Assembly (NCBI GenBank): GCA_963801505.1
Contig: CAWDEY010000006.1
Location: 1 to 51,024 of the forward strand
Reading direction: 5' to 3'
Length of the DNA: 51,024 nucleotides
Origin: JAOUFP01 sp963801505
GTDB lineage: Bacteria; Nitrospirota; Thermodesulfovibrionia; Thermodesulfovibrionales; UBA6898
Within the stretch, counting starts at the first letter, position 1. Every line of letters begins with the position of its first letter. Below the pieces are notes generated by a model, which worked only from the letters and a program-made list of their open reading frames with translations, was not told where the DNA came from and made no database searches. The position numbers were made by a program, and so were the translations under genes. Below are positions 29,083 to 37,988 of this stretch, one piece after another.

Positions 29083-29856
29083 ATGGCCCCTGCGACTTTA
29101 AAAAAAATGGAAATAGTCAAAAATAATGTCGGCATACCTGATAGAAAACTACGCAGTGATGATCTCTTTTCATTCAGCTGCAGCAAAGAGCTTGAATGTT
29201 TTAACCGTTGCTGCAGGGACATAAATCTGTTTCTCACACCATACGATATTATCAGGATAAAGAGAAGGCTCAAGATCCCCTCGTACGAATTCCTCAGGAC
29301 ATACACTTTTCCGCTGTTTCCTCAAGAGGTCGGGCATCCTGTAATACTTATGAGGATGGTCCCTGATGAAACAAAAAACTGTCCATTCGCAGGCAGCGAG
29401 GGCTGTATGATATACGACGACAGGCCCTGGTCTTGCAGAAGCTTCCCTCTGGAGCCTGTTACAGAAACCTCTGATCCGGAATTCGAACTCGTTAAAAGAG
29501 ATTTTTGCCTCGGCTTTGGCAGCAACAAAAATCATACTGTAAAAAAATGGCGTAATACCCAGAATATCGGATTCTATGAAGAGATGAACAACGAATGGAA
29601 AATTATAACGCACCATGAAAACTTCGGAACACTGGATATGCTTGCGGGAGAAGCGCGGGACATGTTTTTTCTGGCCAGCTATAATATAGATGAGTTTAGA
29701 AATATGGTCTTTCAAGGTAGTTTTCTCGACCATTTCGATATCGGGAAAAAAGAGCTCAAAAAAATCCGTTCTGACGAGACAGACCTGCTGAGGTTTGCCT
29801 TCAGATGGCTCAGGCAGGTGCTCTTTGGTGAAAACGCTTTAAAGAGAAGAGACTAG
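29083..29856 (+). CDS. YkgJ family cysteine-cluster protein
   Basis: 257 residues from ATG 29083 (or 249 from ATG 29107; no clear ribosome site decides). Conserved metal ligands: CSKELECFNRCC near residue 35, FLTPYDIIRIKRRL, CPFAGSEGCMIYDDRPWSCRSFPL near 105-130 and DFCLG near 145. This Cys pattern suits a metal or Fe-S site; function unknown. Divergent from the decahaem cytochrome operon. A longer paralogue is at 41346-42287. Confidence 0.78.
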   Translation: MAPATLKKMEIVKNNVGIPDRKLRSDDLFSFSCSKELECFNRCCRDINLFLTPYDIIRIKRRLKIPSYEFLRTYTFPLFPQEVGHPVILMRMVPDETKNCPFAGSEGCMIYDDRPWSCRSFPLEPVTETSDPEFELVKRDFCLGFGSNKNHTVKKWRNTQNIGFYEEMNNEWKIITHHENFGTLDMLAGEARDMFFLASYNIDEFRNMVFQGSFLDHFDIGKKELKKIRSDETDLLRFAFRWLRQVLFGENALKRRD

Positions 29857-29997
29857 CTTTTTTAGTTATATTTACTTGTCTGTTTTGTTATAATAAATAA
29901 AGTAGTTAGTTTATTAATAACCATAAAAGGGGCAGTAATTTGCAATCCGGATTATGGAACCAAATTCAACCCCCCTCTTTCTAAAGGAGAAGGAAAA

Positions 29998-30645
29998 ATG
30001 GAAAAGGTCATGGAAGAGAAAAAACTAGTATGTCCGCATTGCGAACAGAAGCTGAATAAATTAAGCACCCCGAGCTTTAATTTCTCCGACGGGTTGGGCT
30101 GGTGCACTCCGTTTCTATATGTATGTTTTAATGATAACTGCAAGTTCTTTCAAAACAGCTGGAAGCATATGAGCGAGACATACGGCCAGGAAATGGGTTA
30201 CCGCTATATGCTTCATCCTGATTCAGGGGAGTCATCAAGTGTACCGGTGGGGCACAGGCTTGCCATGAGGGGTGATATTATTGACGAAATACAGGAAGCC
30301 CAGGAAAAAGAGGCACTGGAAGCAAGGAAAAAGGCCTTTCAGCTACTTACCGATTATTTCATCAGTAAAGATGTTGATTCTATCCTTGCTATGCTTATGG
30401 ACGAAAGCGGGTTTGGCAGTGTAAGGCTTAAGGCTGCGGAACACCTTGGCGAGATCGGTGAGCTGCGGGCTGCCGAGCCAATGGCAAATCACAAATTCAG
30501 CCATGAGGCAATACAGAACAAAGTTGATGAATCTATCAAGAAGATCCACAAGAAGAACTTCACCATGGAATGCCCCAACTGTGCTGAGATAATCAAGATC
30601 AGGGCAAAGGTCTGCAAGCACTGCGGGAAAGAACTGACAGCTTAA
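29998..30645 (+). CDS. Zinc-ribbon protein with HEAT-like segment
   Basis: 215 residues, preceded by AAGGAGAAGG. N-terminal CPHC and a second pair in CFNDNC (residues 12-45); a helical HEAT-like repeat at 120-170 (GSVRLKAAEHLGEIGELRAAEPM); C-terminal zinc ribbon CPNC..CKHCG at 190-212. No signal peptide, so cytoplasmic. Proteins of this layout are common hypotheticals in anaerobes. Specific role unknown. Confidence 0.7.
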   Translation: MEKVMEEKKLVCPHCEQKLNKLSTPSFNFSDGLGWCTPFLYVCFNDNCKFFQNSWKHMSETYGQEMGYRYMLHPDSGESSSVPVGHRLAMRGDIIDEIQEAQEKEALEARKKAFQLLTDYFISKDVDSILAMLMDESGFGSVRLKAAEHLGEIGELRAAEPMANHKFSHEAIQNKVDESIKKIHKKNFTMECPNCAEIIKIRAKVCKHCGKELTA

Positions 30646-30697
30646 CTCATGCTGGTTTTTCGGACCTGTGCGAATTAAGCCGTAGTTTTTAAATTAA

Positions 30698-30726
30698 AAG
30701 GGCAGGCCGCTCATCGGCCTGCCCTT
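30698..30726. terminator. Bidirectional rho-independent terminator
   Basis: A perfect 12-bp stem, AAGGGCAGGCCG at 30698-30709 with CGGCCTGCCCTT at 30715-30726, closes a 5-base loop. It lies between convergent genes. Reading minus, the stem is followed by a T-rich stretch (complement of 30686-30697); reading plus, by CTTGTTTC. Confidence 0.85.
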
Positions 30727-30793
30727 CTTGTTTCGAGTTGTTTCCCTGATTCTCTTAAGTCAAAGTATATTTTCAGTTATAAGCGTTTCATTA

Positions 30794-33529
30794 TTATCTT
30801 GCTATTACGCTTACCGACCTGCTGGCAATTGACTTAAGGCCTTCAGAATCGGTTGCGGTAAGAGTTAAAGTTTTGTCTCCCGTTGAGCTGTAGGTATGCG
30901 TTGCGGTGCCGCCAGGAGCAATAGTAACTGATGTTGTGTCTCCCCAGTCCACTTTTATCAAAGAGATGTCCCCGTTGAGGTCCATGGACGTATCTGTCAC
31001 TATTACAGTATCGCCGGTGTATATCTGTATCCCGCTCACCTCCTGCCTTCTGTCTTCTGCGGTCAGTTCCATAGATGCTTTCGGCGCTACCTCATACCCG
31101 TTGTTCAGATGTATATTCACCGCAACCTCTGCAAGGGTGGCCTTGTCCATATACGGCGCCTTGTTAGCAACGCCAGTCGGCCCTCTGCTGCCGCCGTGGC
31201 ACTGGCCGCAGGCAAGGTCGATATCAACCCATACTGCATCTGCATAAGTGATGTCAGACGCTGTCTTGGCCCTTCTGTCCTTCACAGCAGCAGTCCATAC
31301 ACCCGGGTTGCCGTCACCGCTTAAGTCTGCAGCACATAACGCTGGTGTAGTGTTGACCGGATAGCCGGTATCAGGGGCCATCGGATTCTTACTGCAGATG
31401 CCGCCATAGAATGCAGCCTGCGACGGGAAAGTGTCATAGGCAGAATCGGTGTTGATCCTCCATAAGTGCATCGGGAAGCCCTCCGACGTTGGTTTCGGCA
31501 TATGGCAGACTTCGCAGCTGAGAATTCCGAGGGCCAAGGGTGTGCCGGCACCACTTGGGTGATTAATCTTACTGAGGTCTGCCTTGTCGTCATGACAGTC
31601 TACACATTCCCTTCTGATAGGCTCAGCTGCGCCGACCTCAGGAACCATGCTCTGATGAACATCATGGCACGTAGAACAACTCCCCTGGGACTGGCCAATC
31701 CACCATGTGCCACCGGCAGTGGCGCACTGATCGCTGTTACTGATTTTTGTGCCGTCCACATTGGTGGTCAGTTTGGCCCCTGTGGCATTGGGAGTTCCAT
31801 CATTATTATTGTTTCTGCAGAAAATATCTCCGAAGGTGGTGCCAAATATGCCTCCACTGACAAGATCATATTTGCCGAGCGAATTCGGCACGACTGCTCC
31901 CTTGAACGCTCCATGAGGGCTGTTGAGGAACTGGTTGCCAATAACGTGGCCGTTGAACTCCCTGGCCCAGTTGGCCCCATGGCCTGCACCTGTGGGTATC
32001 TGGACCGGGTCAAGTATTTTATCGCCGGTTGCGTAGTCTGTTGCCAGACTCTGATGACAGCCAAAGCAGAGCTTGGTGGTCGCGGCCCCGCCTATAGCAG
32101 CGCTGGAATCATGTGTGGCAGTAATTGCCGTTGTCCCTGAATATACTGCCGGCCACGTCGCGGCATGGCACCTTGAACACAGAATGCCGTCCTGGTCCCA
32201 ATTACCGGTAATTCCGGTAATCCCAGGGAATGATTTCTGCGGCTCCTCACCAACGACTCCCTGGACTCCTGTGGAAGGATACCATGTGCCACCCGCACCG
32301 GTACAGTCTGCTGATGTGAGTTTTGAGGATTTACTGCAAAGACCGGCTGCCGGGTCGCTCCATCCTGTTGCATGGCATGATGCACAGTTATAGCCGTTAG
32401 TGACCATACCTCCGGCCGGATTAGCATAAACAGCGGTCGGATTAGGAGCCATCCAGTCAGCAAAGATATAGAAAAGCTCTCTGTCACTGCCATCTACATG
32501 AATGGTACCGTTTGCCCAGTTTATTGAATTCGTACCATCGCTGGCATATACACACAAACCTGCCTCGTTTGGGGTCTGGCCTTCCGGGCAGGGACCTGCC
32601 CAATTCTTGCCCGCTGTCACCTTCCTCAACATGTTTCTGTGGCCTGTCTTAAGGTAGGTCTCTTTCCATCTCTCTGCATAACCGTTATTCTGGGAAGTAG
32701 AGTTATGGCACCTGAGACAATTCCAGTTGCCTGTCACCAAACCCTGCGGCATAGTTACACCGTGATCGGTAACCGTTCCTGTCTTTGTAGTGTAGTTGTT
32801 CCATCCGGCACGGGAAGTACCACCTATATTTAGCAGGCACTTCCCCATAGTATCGTATACACTCAAGTCAACAGTATCGCCGGCAGAGAAAATAATGGCG
32901 CCGGAGAGGCCCTGTACGTCGTTATCTATCACGCCCTTGATACCATAGGCATAGAGGCATCTGCCATTTGTGGTGTCCCACGAATAGCCAGGCTTGGTAA
33001 TCGGGCAAGTGTCAACTGTGTAGTCGGCCAGCCGCATACGTCCGTAGCAGAAGCCGTTATCACCCTTTAAATCTCTTCCCATATACTGCCAGGAAGACGT
33101 GCAGGCAGGGGCCCATGTCCCGTATGCTTTTCCTGCTGCTATTGCTGCCTGATTGCACATTGCGGCAGTCCTGTCCAGACCGTCCAATGAGATGCGGCTG
33201 CCATCGTCGGCAACACAGGTGTTGGCCCAGAAATGCGCTCTATTATTTGACGCGCTTCCGCAGCTTGCCTGCGTTTTGAAGACCGAGAATATGCGGGAGA
33301 TGCAAACAGGTCGGGATTTAATGGTCTCATCAATTATCATGGTGCCGTCGGCCGCTATCGCTGTCACGCATCGCCCCATGTCTTCCGGCAGATTCCAGCC
33401 GCCGGTATTTCCGTTCTGACTTGCCCCGTCACTCAAGTAAACTGCCCAGGTAGTGCTGACCCCAAAGGCAAACGGGATTACCAGCAGGATGAAAGCTATC
33501 ATGTAAAACCACTTATTTTTTAGCTTCAT
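30794..33529 (-). CDS. Secreted octahaem c-type cytochrome with C-terminal PKD domain
   Basis: 911 residues with a signal peptide (residues 5-29). Eight CXXCH motifs, first near residue 275: CLRCH, CASCH, CSRCH, CFGCH, CSTCH, CVDCH, CEVCH, CGQCH. The N-terminal 270 residues have no haem motif but many other Cys. Residues 825-911 form a PKD-type Ig-like domain (VDWGDTTSVTIAPGGTATHTYSS), typical of extracellular adhesion or protein contact. Repeated C..aGGTW segments suggest internal duplication. It is a plausible surface electron acceptor or donor for the MtrAB-like conduit nearby. It has its own transcript facing away from the hydrogenase operon. Confidence 0.88.
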   Translation of the reverse strand: MKLKNKWFYMIAFILLVIPFAFGVSTTWAVYLSDGASQNGNTGGWNLPEDMGRCVTAIAADGTMIIDETIKSRPVCISRIFSVFKTQASCGSASNNRAHFWANTCVADDGSRISLDGLDRTAAMCNQAAIAAGKAYGTWAPACTSSWQYMGRDLKGDNGFCYGRMRLADYTVDTCPITKPGYSWDTTNGRCLYAYGIKGVIDNDVQGLSGAIIFSAGDTVDLSVYDTMGKCLLNIGGTSRAGWNNYTTKTGTVTDHGVTMPQGLVTGNWNCLRCHNSTSQNNGYAERWKETYLKTGHRNMLRKVTAGKNWAGPCPEGQTPNEAGLCVYASDGTNSINWANGTIHVDGSDRELFYIFADWMAPNPTAVYANPAGGMVTNGYNCASCHATGWSDPAAGLCSKSSKLTSADCTGAGGTWYPSTGVQGVVGEEPQKSFPGITGITGNWDQDGILCSRCHAATWPAVYSGTTAITATHDSSAAIGGAATTKLCFGCHQSLATDYATGDKILDPVQIPTGAGHGANWAREFNGHVIGNQFLNSPHGAFKGAVVPNSLGKYDLVSGGIFGTTFGDIFCRNNNNDGTPNATGAKLTTNVDGTKISNSDQCATAGGTWWIGQSQGSCSTCHDVHQSMVPEVGAAEPIRRECVDCHDDKADLSKINHPSGAGTPLALGILSCEVCHMPKPTSEGFPMHLWRINTDSAYDTFPSQAAFYGGICSKNPMAPDTGYPVNTTPALCAADLSGDGNPGVWTAAVKDRRAKTASDITYADAVWVDIDLACGQCHGGSRGPTGVANKAPYMDKATLAEVAVNIHLNNGYEVAPKASMELTAEDRRQEVSGIQIYTGDTVIVTDTSMDLNGDISLIKVDWGDTTSVTIAPGGTATHTYSSTGDKTLTLTATDSEGLKSIASRSVSVIAR

Positions 33530-33645
33530 TTGTTTTTCTCCGTTCGTTAATTGTTAATAAATATATTTGACCCCTTAATTTTCCTACTCACCACAAACAA
33601 ACCTGAGAATTTTCCTTTAACAGGCATCCTCCTTTATTATTATTA

Positions 33646-33662
33646 ATGCTATGAAATAGCAT
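33646..33662. promoter_or_regulatory. 17-base palindrome between cytochrome and hydrogenase operons
   Basis: ATGCTAT-GAA-ATAGCAT is a perfect 7-3-7 inverted repeat in the 269-base divergent gap. It lies 117 bases from the cytochrome start and 137 from the hydrogenase start, a position suited to a regulator of both. No family is recognised. Confidence 0.45.
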
Positions 33663-33773
33663 AAGTTGTCCCTCTATGTCAATATAGCTGTGTGCCCTTT
33701 GTACTTCCTCGGTCACATATGAAAACTCTTCACTACAAAAATAATATATCTTCCTATCGAACATAAAGTGGCC

Positions 33774-33779
33774 TATAAT
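33774..33779 (+). promoter_or_regulatory. -10 element of the hydrogenase operon
   Basis: Perfect TATAAT 20 bases upstream of the first hydrogenase gene. The -35 region (TTCCTA, about 17 bases further) is weak, so activation by a regulator is likely. Confidence 0.4.
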
Positions 33780-33798
33780 TATTTACAGGACGTCTGCC

Positions 33799-34843
33799 AT
33801 GATATTCAGGGTGTTTAAAAAAGAGCAACTAAAACATCTTTTTGATGTTATTTCTGCTGACAACAGGATTGTCGGACCTGTAGAGGTGGGAAGAGACCCA
33901 AATGGATATCCCCTGTACGCATTCGATCAGGTTTCTGATTTCAACAAATTATGTCTGGACTATACCACTACAAAAATATCAGCTAAACACTATTTCCTGC
34001 CTTACAGAGAAGACCTTGCCACATTTAACATAGGGGGAAAGGACTGGCAGAAACATATCAGCTATAACATTGAAGCCCCCTGCATATTATTCGGCCTTCA
34101 TGCGTGCGATATCAATGCATTGAACAAGCTCGACAAGGTGCTTCTCGGCAGTATCTACCCAATGCCCTATTATGCCGCAAAGCGGAAAAATGTGTTCATC
34201 ATAGGTCTTGACTGCATGCCGCAGCCCTATTGTTTTTGCCGCTCCATGGGAGCTGACACCGCGCTGCACGGCTTCGATATGTTCCTGACGGATATGGGTG
34301 AACACTACTTTGTCGAGATACTTTCAGACACAGCCTTTAATCTTCTGAAAAATATTAAGACGGCAGAGCCTGTCGAGGCAGATCACGTCCTCTATATGAA
34401 GCTTATCGCAGAGAAGAACAGAAAGTTTGTCACCCACGTAGATACAACAGACCTCACAAAGATCCTCGATATGGAATTTCAGTCAGATGTCTGGAAACAA
34501 TGGGGTGAAAAGTGCCTTGCCTGTGGCACGTGTGCCCAGGTATGCCCGACCTGTTACTGCTACGGGGTCGAAGAGACTGTGACATATAAATCTCCATGAA
34601 GCAAGAAAAACAAAACTGCTCTATTCCTGCAACCTCATCGACTTTGCCGAGGTGGCAGGCGGCCATAATTTCAGGTCTGAGCGGCATGTCCGGTTGAAAT
34701 ACCGTTATTATCACAAGCACAGAGGCTTTGTCGAGGCATATGAAGAGTCCCTCTGCGTCGGCTGCGGACGGTGCGGGGAGGCATGCCTTGCGGAAATCAC
34801 TGTTCCTGCGGTCATCTCAAGCGTAAGAGGAGAAGAGGCCTGA
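33799..34843 (+). CDS. hydB: Group 3b-like [NiFe] hydrogenase / sulfhydrogenase beta subunit, frame broken
   Basis: About 348 residues after reading AAA at 34588-34590 as AA, which restores YNLHEARKTKLLYSCNLIDFAEVAGGHNFR. The N-terminal half matches the HydB/AsrA family (GLHACDINALNKLDKVLL, GLDCMPQPYCFCRSMGA). Two [4Fe-4S] motifs follow: CLACGTCAQVCPTCYC near residue 238 and CVGCGRCGEAC near residue 320. It carries electrons between the flavin subunit and the small subunit. First of four genes with 0-13 base spacing. Confidence 0.85.
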
Positions 34844-34844
34844 G

Positions 34845-35753
34845 ATGGATGCTAAACTGGAGTTTGTCAATATACTTAGTGGAAAAGAGGAGAAATATCA
34901 CCGTCCGCAGGACCTCGGCGCATTTGAATTCACCTACAAATCTGAAATAACCAGCATACATAAACTCACCCAGGCGGAGAATCTCTACCGGGTGCAGATC
35001 CTTGACCCTGAAGAAAGAAAATATTTCTCTTTCGAACCAGGTCAGTTTATCATGCTCGAACTGCCGGGGGTCGGCGAGGCCCCGTTTTCAATATCTTCTT
35101 CTCCCTCAAGACACGGCGACCTTGAGCTTTGTATCCGCAGGACCGGAAACTTTACAAATTTTCTCTCCAGGGCTGAACGGGGGACCTGTATAGGACTCCG
35201 GGGACCCTTTGGAACAAGCTTCCCGATGAAGAAGATGGAGGGACAGAATATACTTCTGATCGCAGGAGGTCTGGGGCTTGCCCCGCTTCGGGCGCCTATA
35301 GCTTATGTACAGGAACACCGCAATCGTTTCAAATATGTTGATATCATTTACGGCACAAAGGACCCTTCGCAGCTGCTGTTTACCTATCAATATGATATGT
35401 GGCGCGCTGACGACATCAACCTGAGCATTATTGTCGACAAGCCTGATACAGAGTGGAAAGGTCAGGTAGGGTTGGTTACAAAGATTCTGGAGGAGATGTT
35501 CAAGGAAAGAGATGACAATTTTTTTAAAAATATCTATGCGATAGTCTGCGGCCCCCCTGTTATGTTCAAATTTGTCTGCAATATGCTGAACCAAAAGGAC
35601 ATCCCCATGCAGAAGATGTTCGTCTCGCTGGAACGCAGGATGCACTGCGGCATGGGAAAATGTTGCAGGTGTAATGTAGGCTCAACCTATACGTGTCTCA
35701 AGGGCCCGGTATTTGATTACTGGACAGTCATGAACCTGAAGGAGGCTATTTAG
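34845..35753 (+). CDS. hydG: Hydrogenase gamma subunit, FAD/NAD(P)-binding
   Basis: 302 residues, one base after hydB. Ferredoxin-reductase fold: FAD-binding FSFEPGQFIMLELPG and PFSISSSP near residues 65-85, NAD(P)-binding ILLIAGGLGLAPLR near 135-150, CGPPVMF near 235, and a C-terminal [2Fe-2S] set CGMGKCCRCNVG with a later C. It exchanges electrons with NAD(P)H. The beta-gamma-delta-alpha order and subunit set are those of group 3b cytoplasmic hydrogenases, which in archaea also reduce sulfur. Confidence 0.88.
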   Translation: MDAKLEFVNILSGKEEKYHRPQDLGAFEFTYKSEITSIHKLTQAENLYRVQILDPEERKYFSFEPGQFIMLELPGVGEAPFSISSSPSRHGDLELCIRRTGNFTNFLSRAERGTCIGLRGPFGTSFPMKKMEGQNILLIAGGLGLAPLRAPIAYVQEHRNRFKYVDIIYGTKDPSQLLFTYQYDMWRADDINLSIIVDKPDTEWKGQVGLVTKILEEMFKERDDNFFKNIYAIVCGPPVMFKFVCNMLNQKDIPMQKMFVSLERRMHCGMGKCCRCNVGSTYTCLKGPVFDYWTVMNLKEAI

Positions 35754-36548
35754 ATGGCAGATCAAAAGCCCCGGAAAACTTATCTCGGGATACCCCTCTA
35801 CCGGCCAAAAACAGCGTTCTTCGAGCTTTCGTCCTGTGAAGGATGTCAGCTCCAGCTGCTCAATAATGAGGCCTCCTTGCTGGATTTTCTCTCTCTTTTA
35901 GAAATTGTGAATTTCCGCGAGGCAATGACTGAAAAATCAGACGAATTTGAAATGGCCTTTGTTGAAGGAAGTGTCACCCGCAGCGACGAGGCTGAGAAAT
36001 TGAAGAAAATACGAAAAACCGCAAAAGTGCTCGTGGCATTTGGTTCATGCGCCTGTTTCGGAGGAGTAAACCAGCTAAAGAACCGCTTCAGCAGTGAGTG
36101 GGTAAAAAAAGAGGTCTATGGTGACCATCCCGTTGAAACAGGCCCTGCCCGGCCTCTGGAGGACATCGTTACCGTTGATCTGAGGATCTTCGGATGCCCT
36201 GTAAAAAAAGAGGAAGTGGAGAAGATCATCATGAATATTGCGCTTGGGAAGGCTGTGGTACACCCAAAGTACCCGGTCTGCATGGAATGCAAGGCAAACG
36301 AAAACATCTGCCTTTTTGATCTTGGCGAGCCCTGTCTCGGCCCTGTCACACGCGCAGGCTGTGATTCATGGTGCCCCAACAGCAGGGCCGGATGCTGGGG
36401 ATGCCGCGGGCCTGCAGATGATCCCAATGTTGACCAACTCAGAGAGATAATGACCAGGCATGGCTTTTCAGAAGAGACCCTTATGGACCGGCTTGAATGC
36501 TTCGGCGGTTTTTCAACATACTCAGGTGCATTTAAAAAAATAAAATGA
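35754..36548 (+). CDS. hydD: [NiFe] hydrogenase small (delta) subunit
   Basis: 264 residues, starting directly after the hydG stop. The proximal cluster ligands are visible: ELSSCEGCQLQLL near residue 28, FGSCACFGG near 100, and the IFGCPV Cys near 145. C-terminal Cys (CMECKANENICLFDLGEPCLGP and CPNSRAGCWGCRGP) bind additional clusters, as in group 3 small subunits. No Tat signal, so the enzyme is cytoplasmic. Confidence 0.88.
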   Translation: MADQKPRKTYLGIPLYRPKTAFFELSSCEGCQLQLLNNEASLLDFLSLLEIVNFREAMTEKSDEFEMAFVEGSVTRSDEAEKLKKIRKTAKVLVAFGSCACFGGVNQLKNRFSSEWVKKEVYGDHPVETGPARPLEDIVTVDLRIFGCPVKKEEVEKIIMNIALGKAVVHPKYPVCMECKANENICLFDLGEPCLGPVTRAGCDSWCPNSRAGCWGCRGPADDPNVDQLREIMTRHGFSEETLMDRLECFGGFSTYSGAFKKIK

Positions 36549-36561
36549 AAATTGAAGGCAA

Positions 36562-37837
36562 ATGAAAATAACCACTACTATCAACATCCAGCACCTCGCA
36601 CGAGTAGAAGGCCACGGGAATATCAGGATAAAAATACAGGACGGCAGGCTTCTGGAGGCAAAGTGGGAGGTTGTGGAGACACCGAGGTTTTTCGAGGCCT
36701 TGCTTGTTGGCAAGAGATGGGAAAACGCGCCATGGATATGCGGACGGATATGCGGTATCTGCTCCATCGGACATACTCTGGCAAGTATTCGCGCCATCGA
36801 AAATGCCTTCGGAATCGTCCCAACCATCCAGACACAGAAGCTGCGGCTTCTCCTTAAGCATATGGAGACCCTCCAGAGCCACATACTCCATCTCTATTTC
36901 CTTTCAGCGCCTGATTTCCTGGGTTCGGGGAGTGTATTTCCACTCATAGAGTCTGCCCCTGAGGTAGTACAACGGGCTGCCAGGATCAAACAGCTTGCCA
37001 ATGATATCTGTGATTGTGTCGGGGGAAGACGCATGCATCCGACGCGTACTGTTGTCGGTGGTTTTACGATGCTGCCCGAAAAAGAGGAATTGTCAACATT
37101 CAAAAAACGTCTAAAGGAAATAACCGGAGACCTTCTTATTACAGCTGAACTCTTTAAGACATTCAACATCCCTGATTTCACAAGAGAAACAGAATTCGTC
37201 TCTTTAAAAGGCGATTCAGTGTATCCATTTATCGGAGGAGATTTGGTCTCATCTGACGGCATTCAGAAGAAAGAATACGAATATAGGAAGATGACGAATG
37301 AATACTGTGTAGAGCAGTCGACATCCAAGTGGTCCAGACTCTCCCGCAAATCTTTCGCTGTGGGAGCACTCGCCAGAGTCAACAATAACTTTGCCTTTCT
37401 CCAGCCAGTGGCCAAGGAAATAGCAGTGAAGTTCGGCCTGACTCCGTTAAATTATAACCCTTTCATGAACAATCTCGCCCAGCTTGTTGAATCTGTGCAC
37501 GTTGTCAGATGAATCACTCACCCTGATCGACGAACTGCTTGATTCGACATGGGAAGAGCCGAAGCAGGCAGTAATACCGCGAAGCGGAATTGGAGTAGGC
37601 GCAGTAGAGGTGCCCAGAGGGATCCTCTATCATTGCTATGAGTTTGATGATACAGGGCATATCCTCAAATGCGACTGCGTAATACCCACAAGTCAGAACC
37701 ATGCCAACATCCAGCATGACCTTGAAGAACTGTCAGCACAATATGCCGCCACCGGCAGAACTGACAGGGAGCTTGAACTTCTGGCCCAAATGCTCGTCAG
37801 GGCCTATGACCCGTGCATTTCCTGCTCTGTGCATTGA
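36562..37837 (+). CDS. hydA: [NiFe] hydrogenase large (alpha) subunit, frame broken
   Basis: About 424 residues after reading TT at 37502-37503 as T. The L1 nickel motif RICGICSIGH is near residue 62 and the L2 motif DPCISCSVH is at the very C-terminus. The site binds Ni-Fe(CN)2CO and splits H2. The frame stops right after the L2 His, so no cleavable C-terminal peptide is seen; removing one T from the final CATTGA would add three residues instead. No maturation protease gene is in the window. Group 3b assignment rests on the subunit set. Confidence 0.88.
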
Positions 37838-37971
37838 GACTGCATAAATGCAGCTAAACTGGAACAACTGCCAATTAAACACTTTTTGCGTCTGAGAGCT
37901 ACCAAACAGACCTTCAGATCTCAAGAATCTCTCAAGGTTTACTATCATTCTCTTGCCTAACGGTTATGTAG

Positions 37972-37977
37972 TATAAT
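37972..37977 (+). promoter_or_regulatory. -10 element upstream of xseA
   Basis: Perfect TATAAT ending 11 bases before the xseA ATG at 37989, which would give a 5' leader of only a few bases. No good -35 seen. A small inverted repeat (CTGCAT-AA-ATGCAG) follows the hydrogenase stop but has no T-tract. Confidence 0.35.
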
Positions 37978-37988
37978 TACACGAAGCT

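Noticed and set aside
34581..34590. Split hydB as two separate ferredoxin genes
   Set aside because: Removing one A gives a continuous protein of normal family length with both cluster motifs, so two genes are unlikely.
37835..37837. TGA ending hydA read as selenocysteine
   Set aside because: It follows the L2 motif, not a Cys position, the downstream frame has no hydrogenase similarity and no suitable hairpin was seen.
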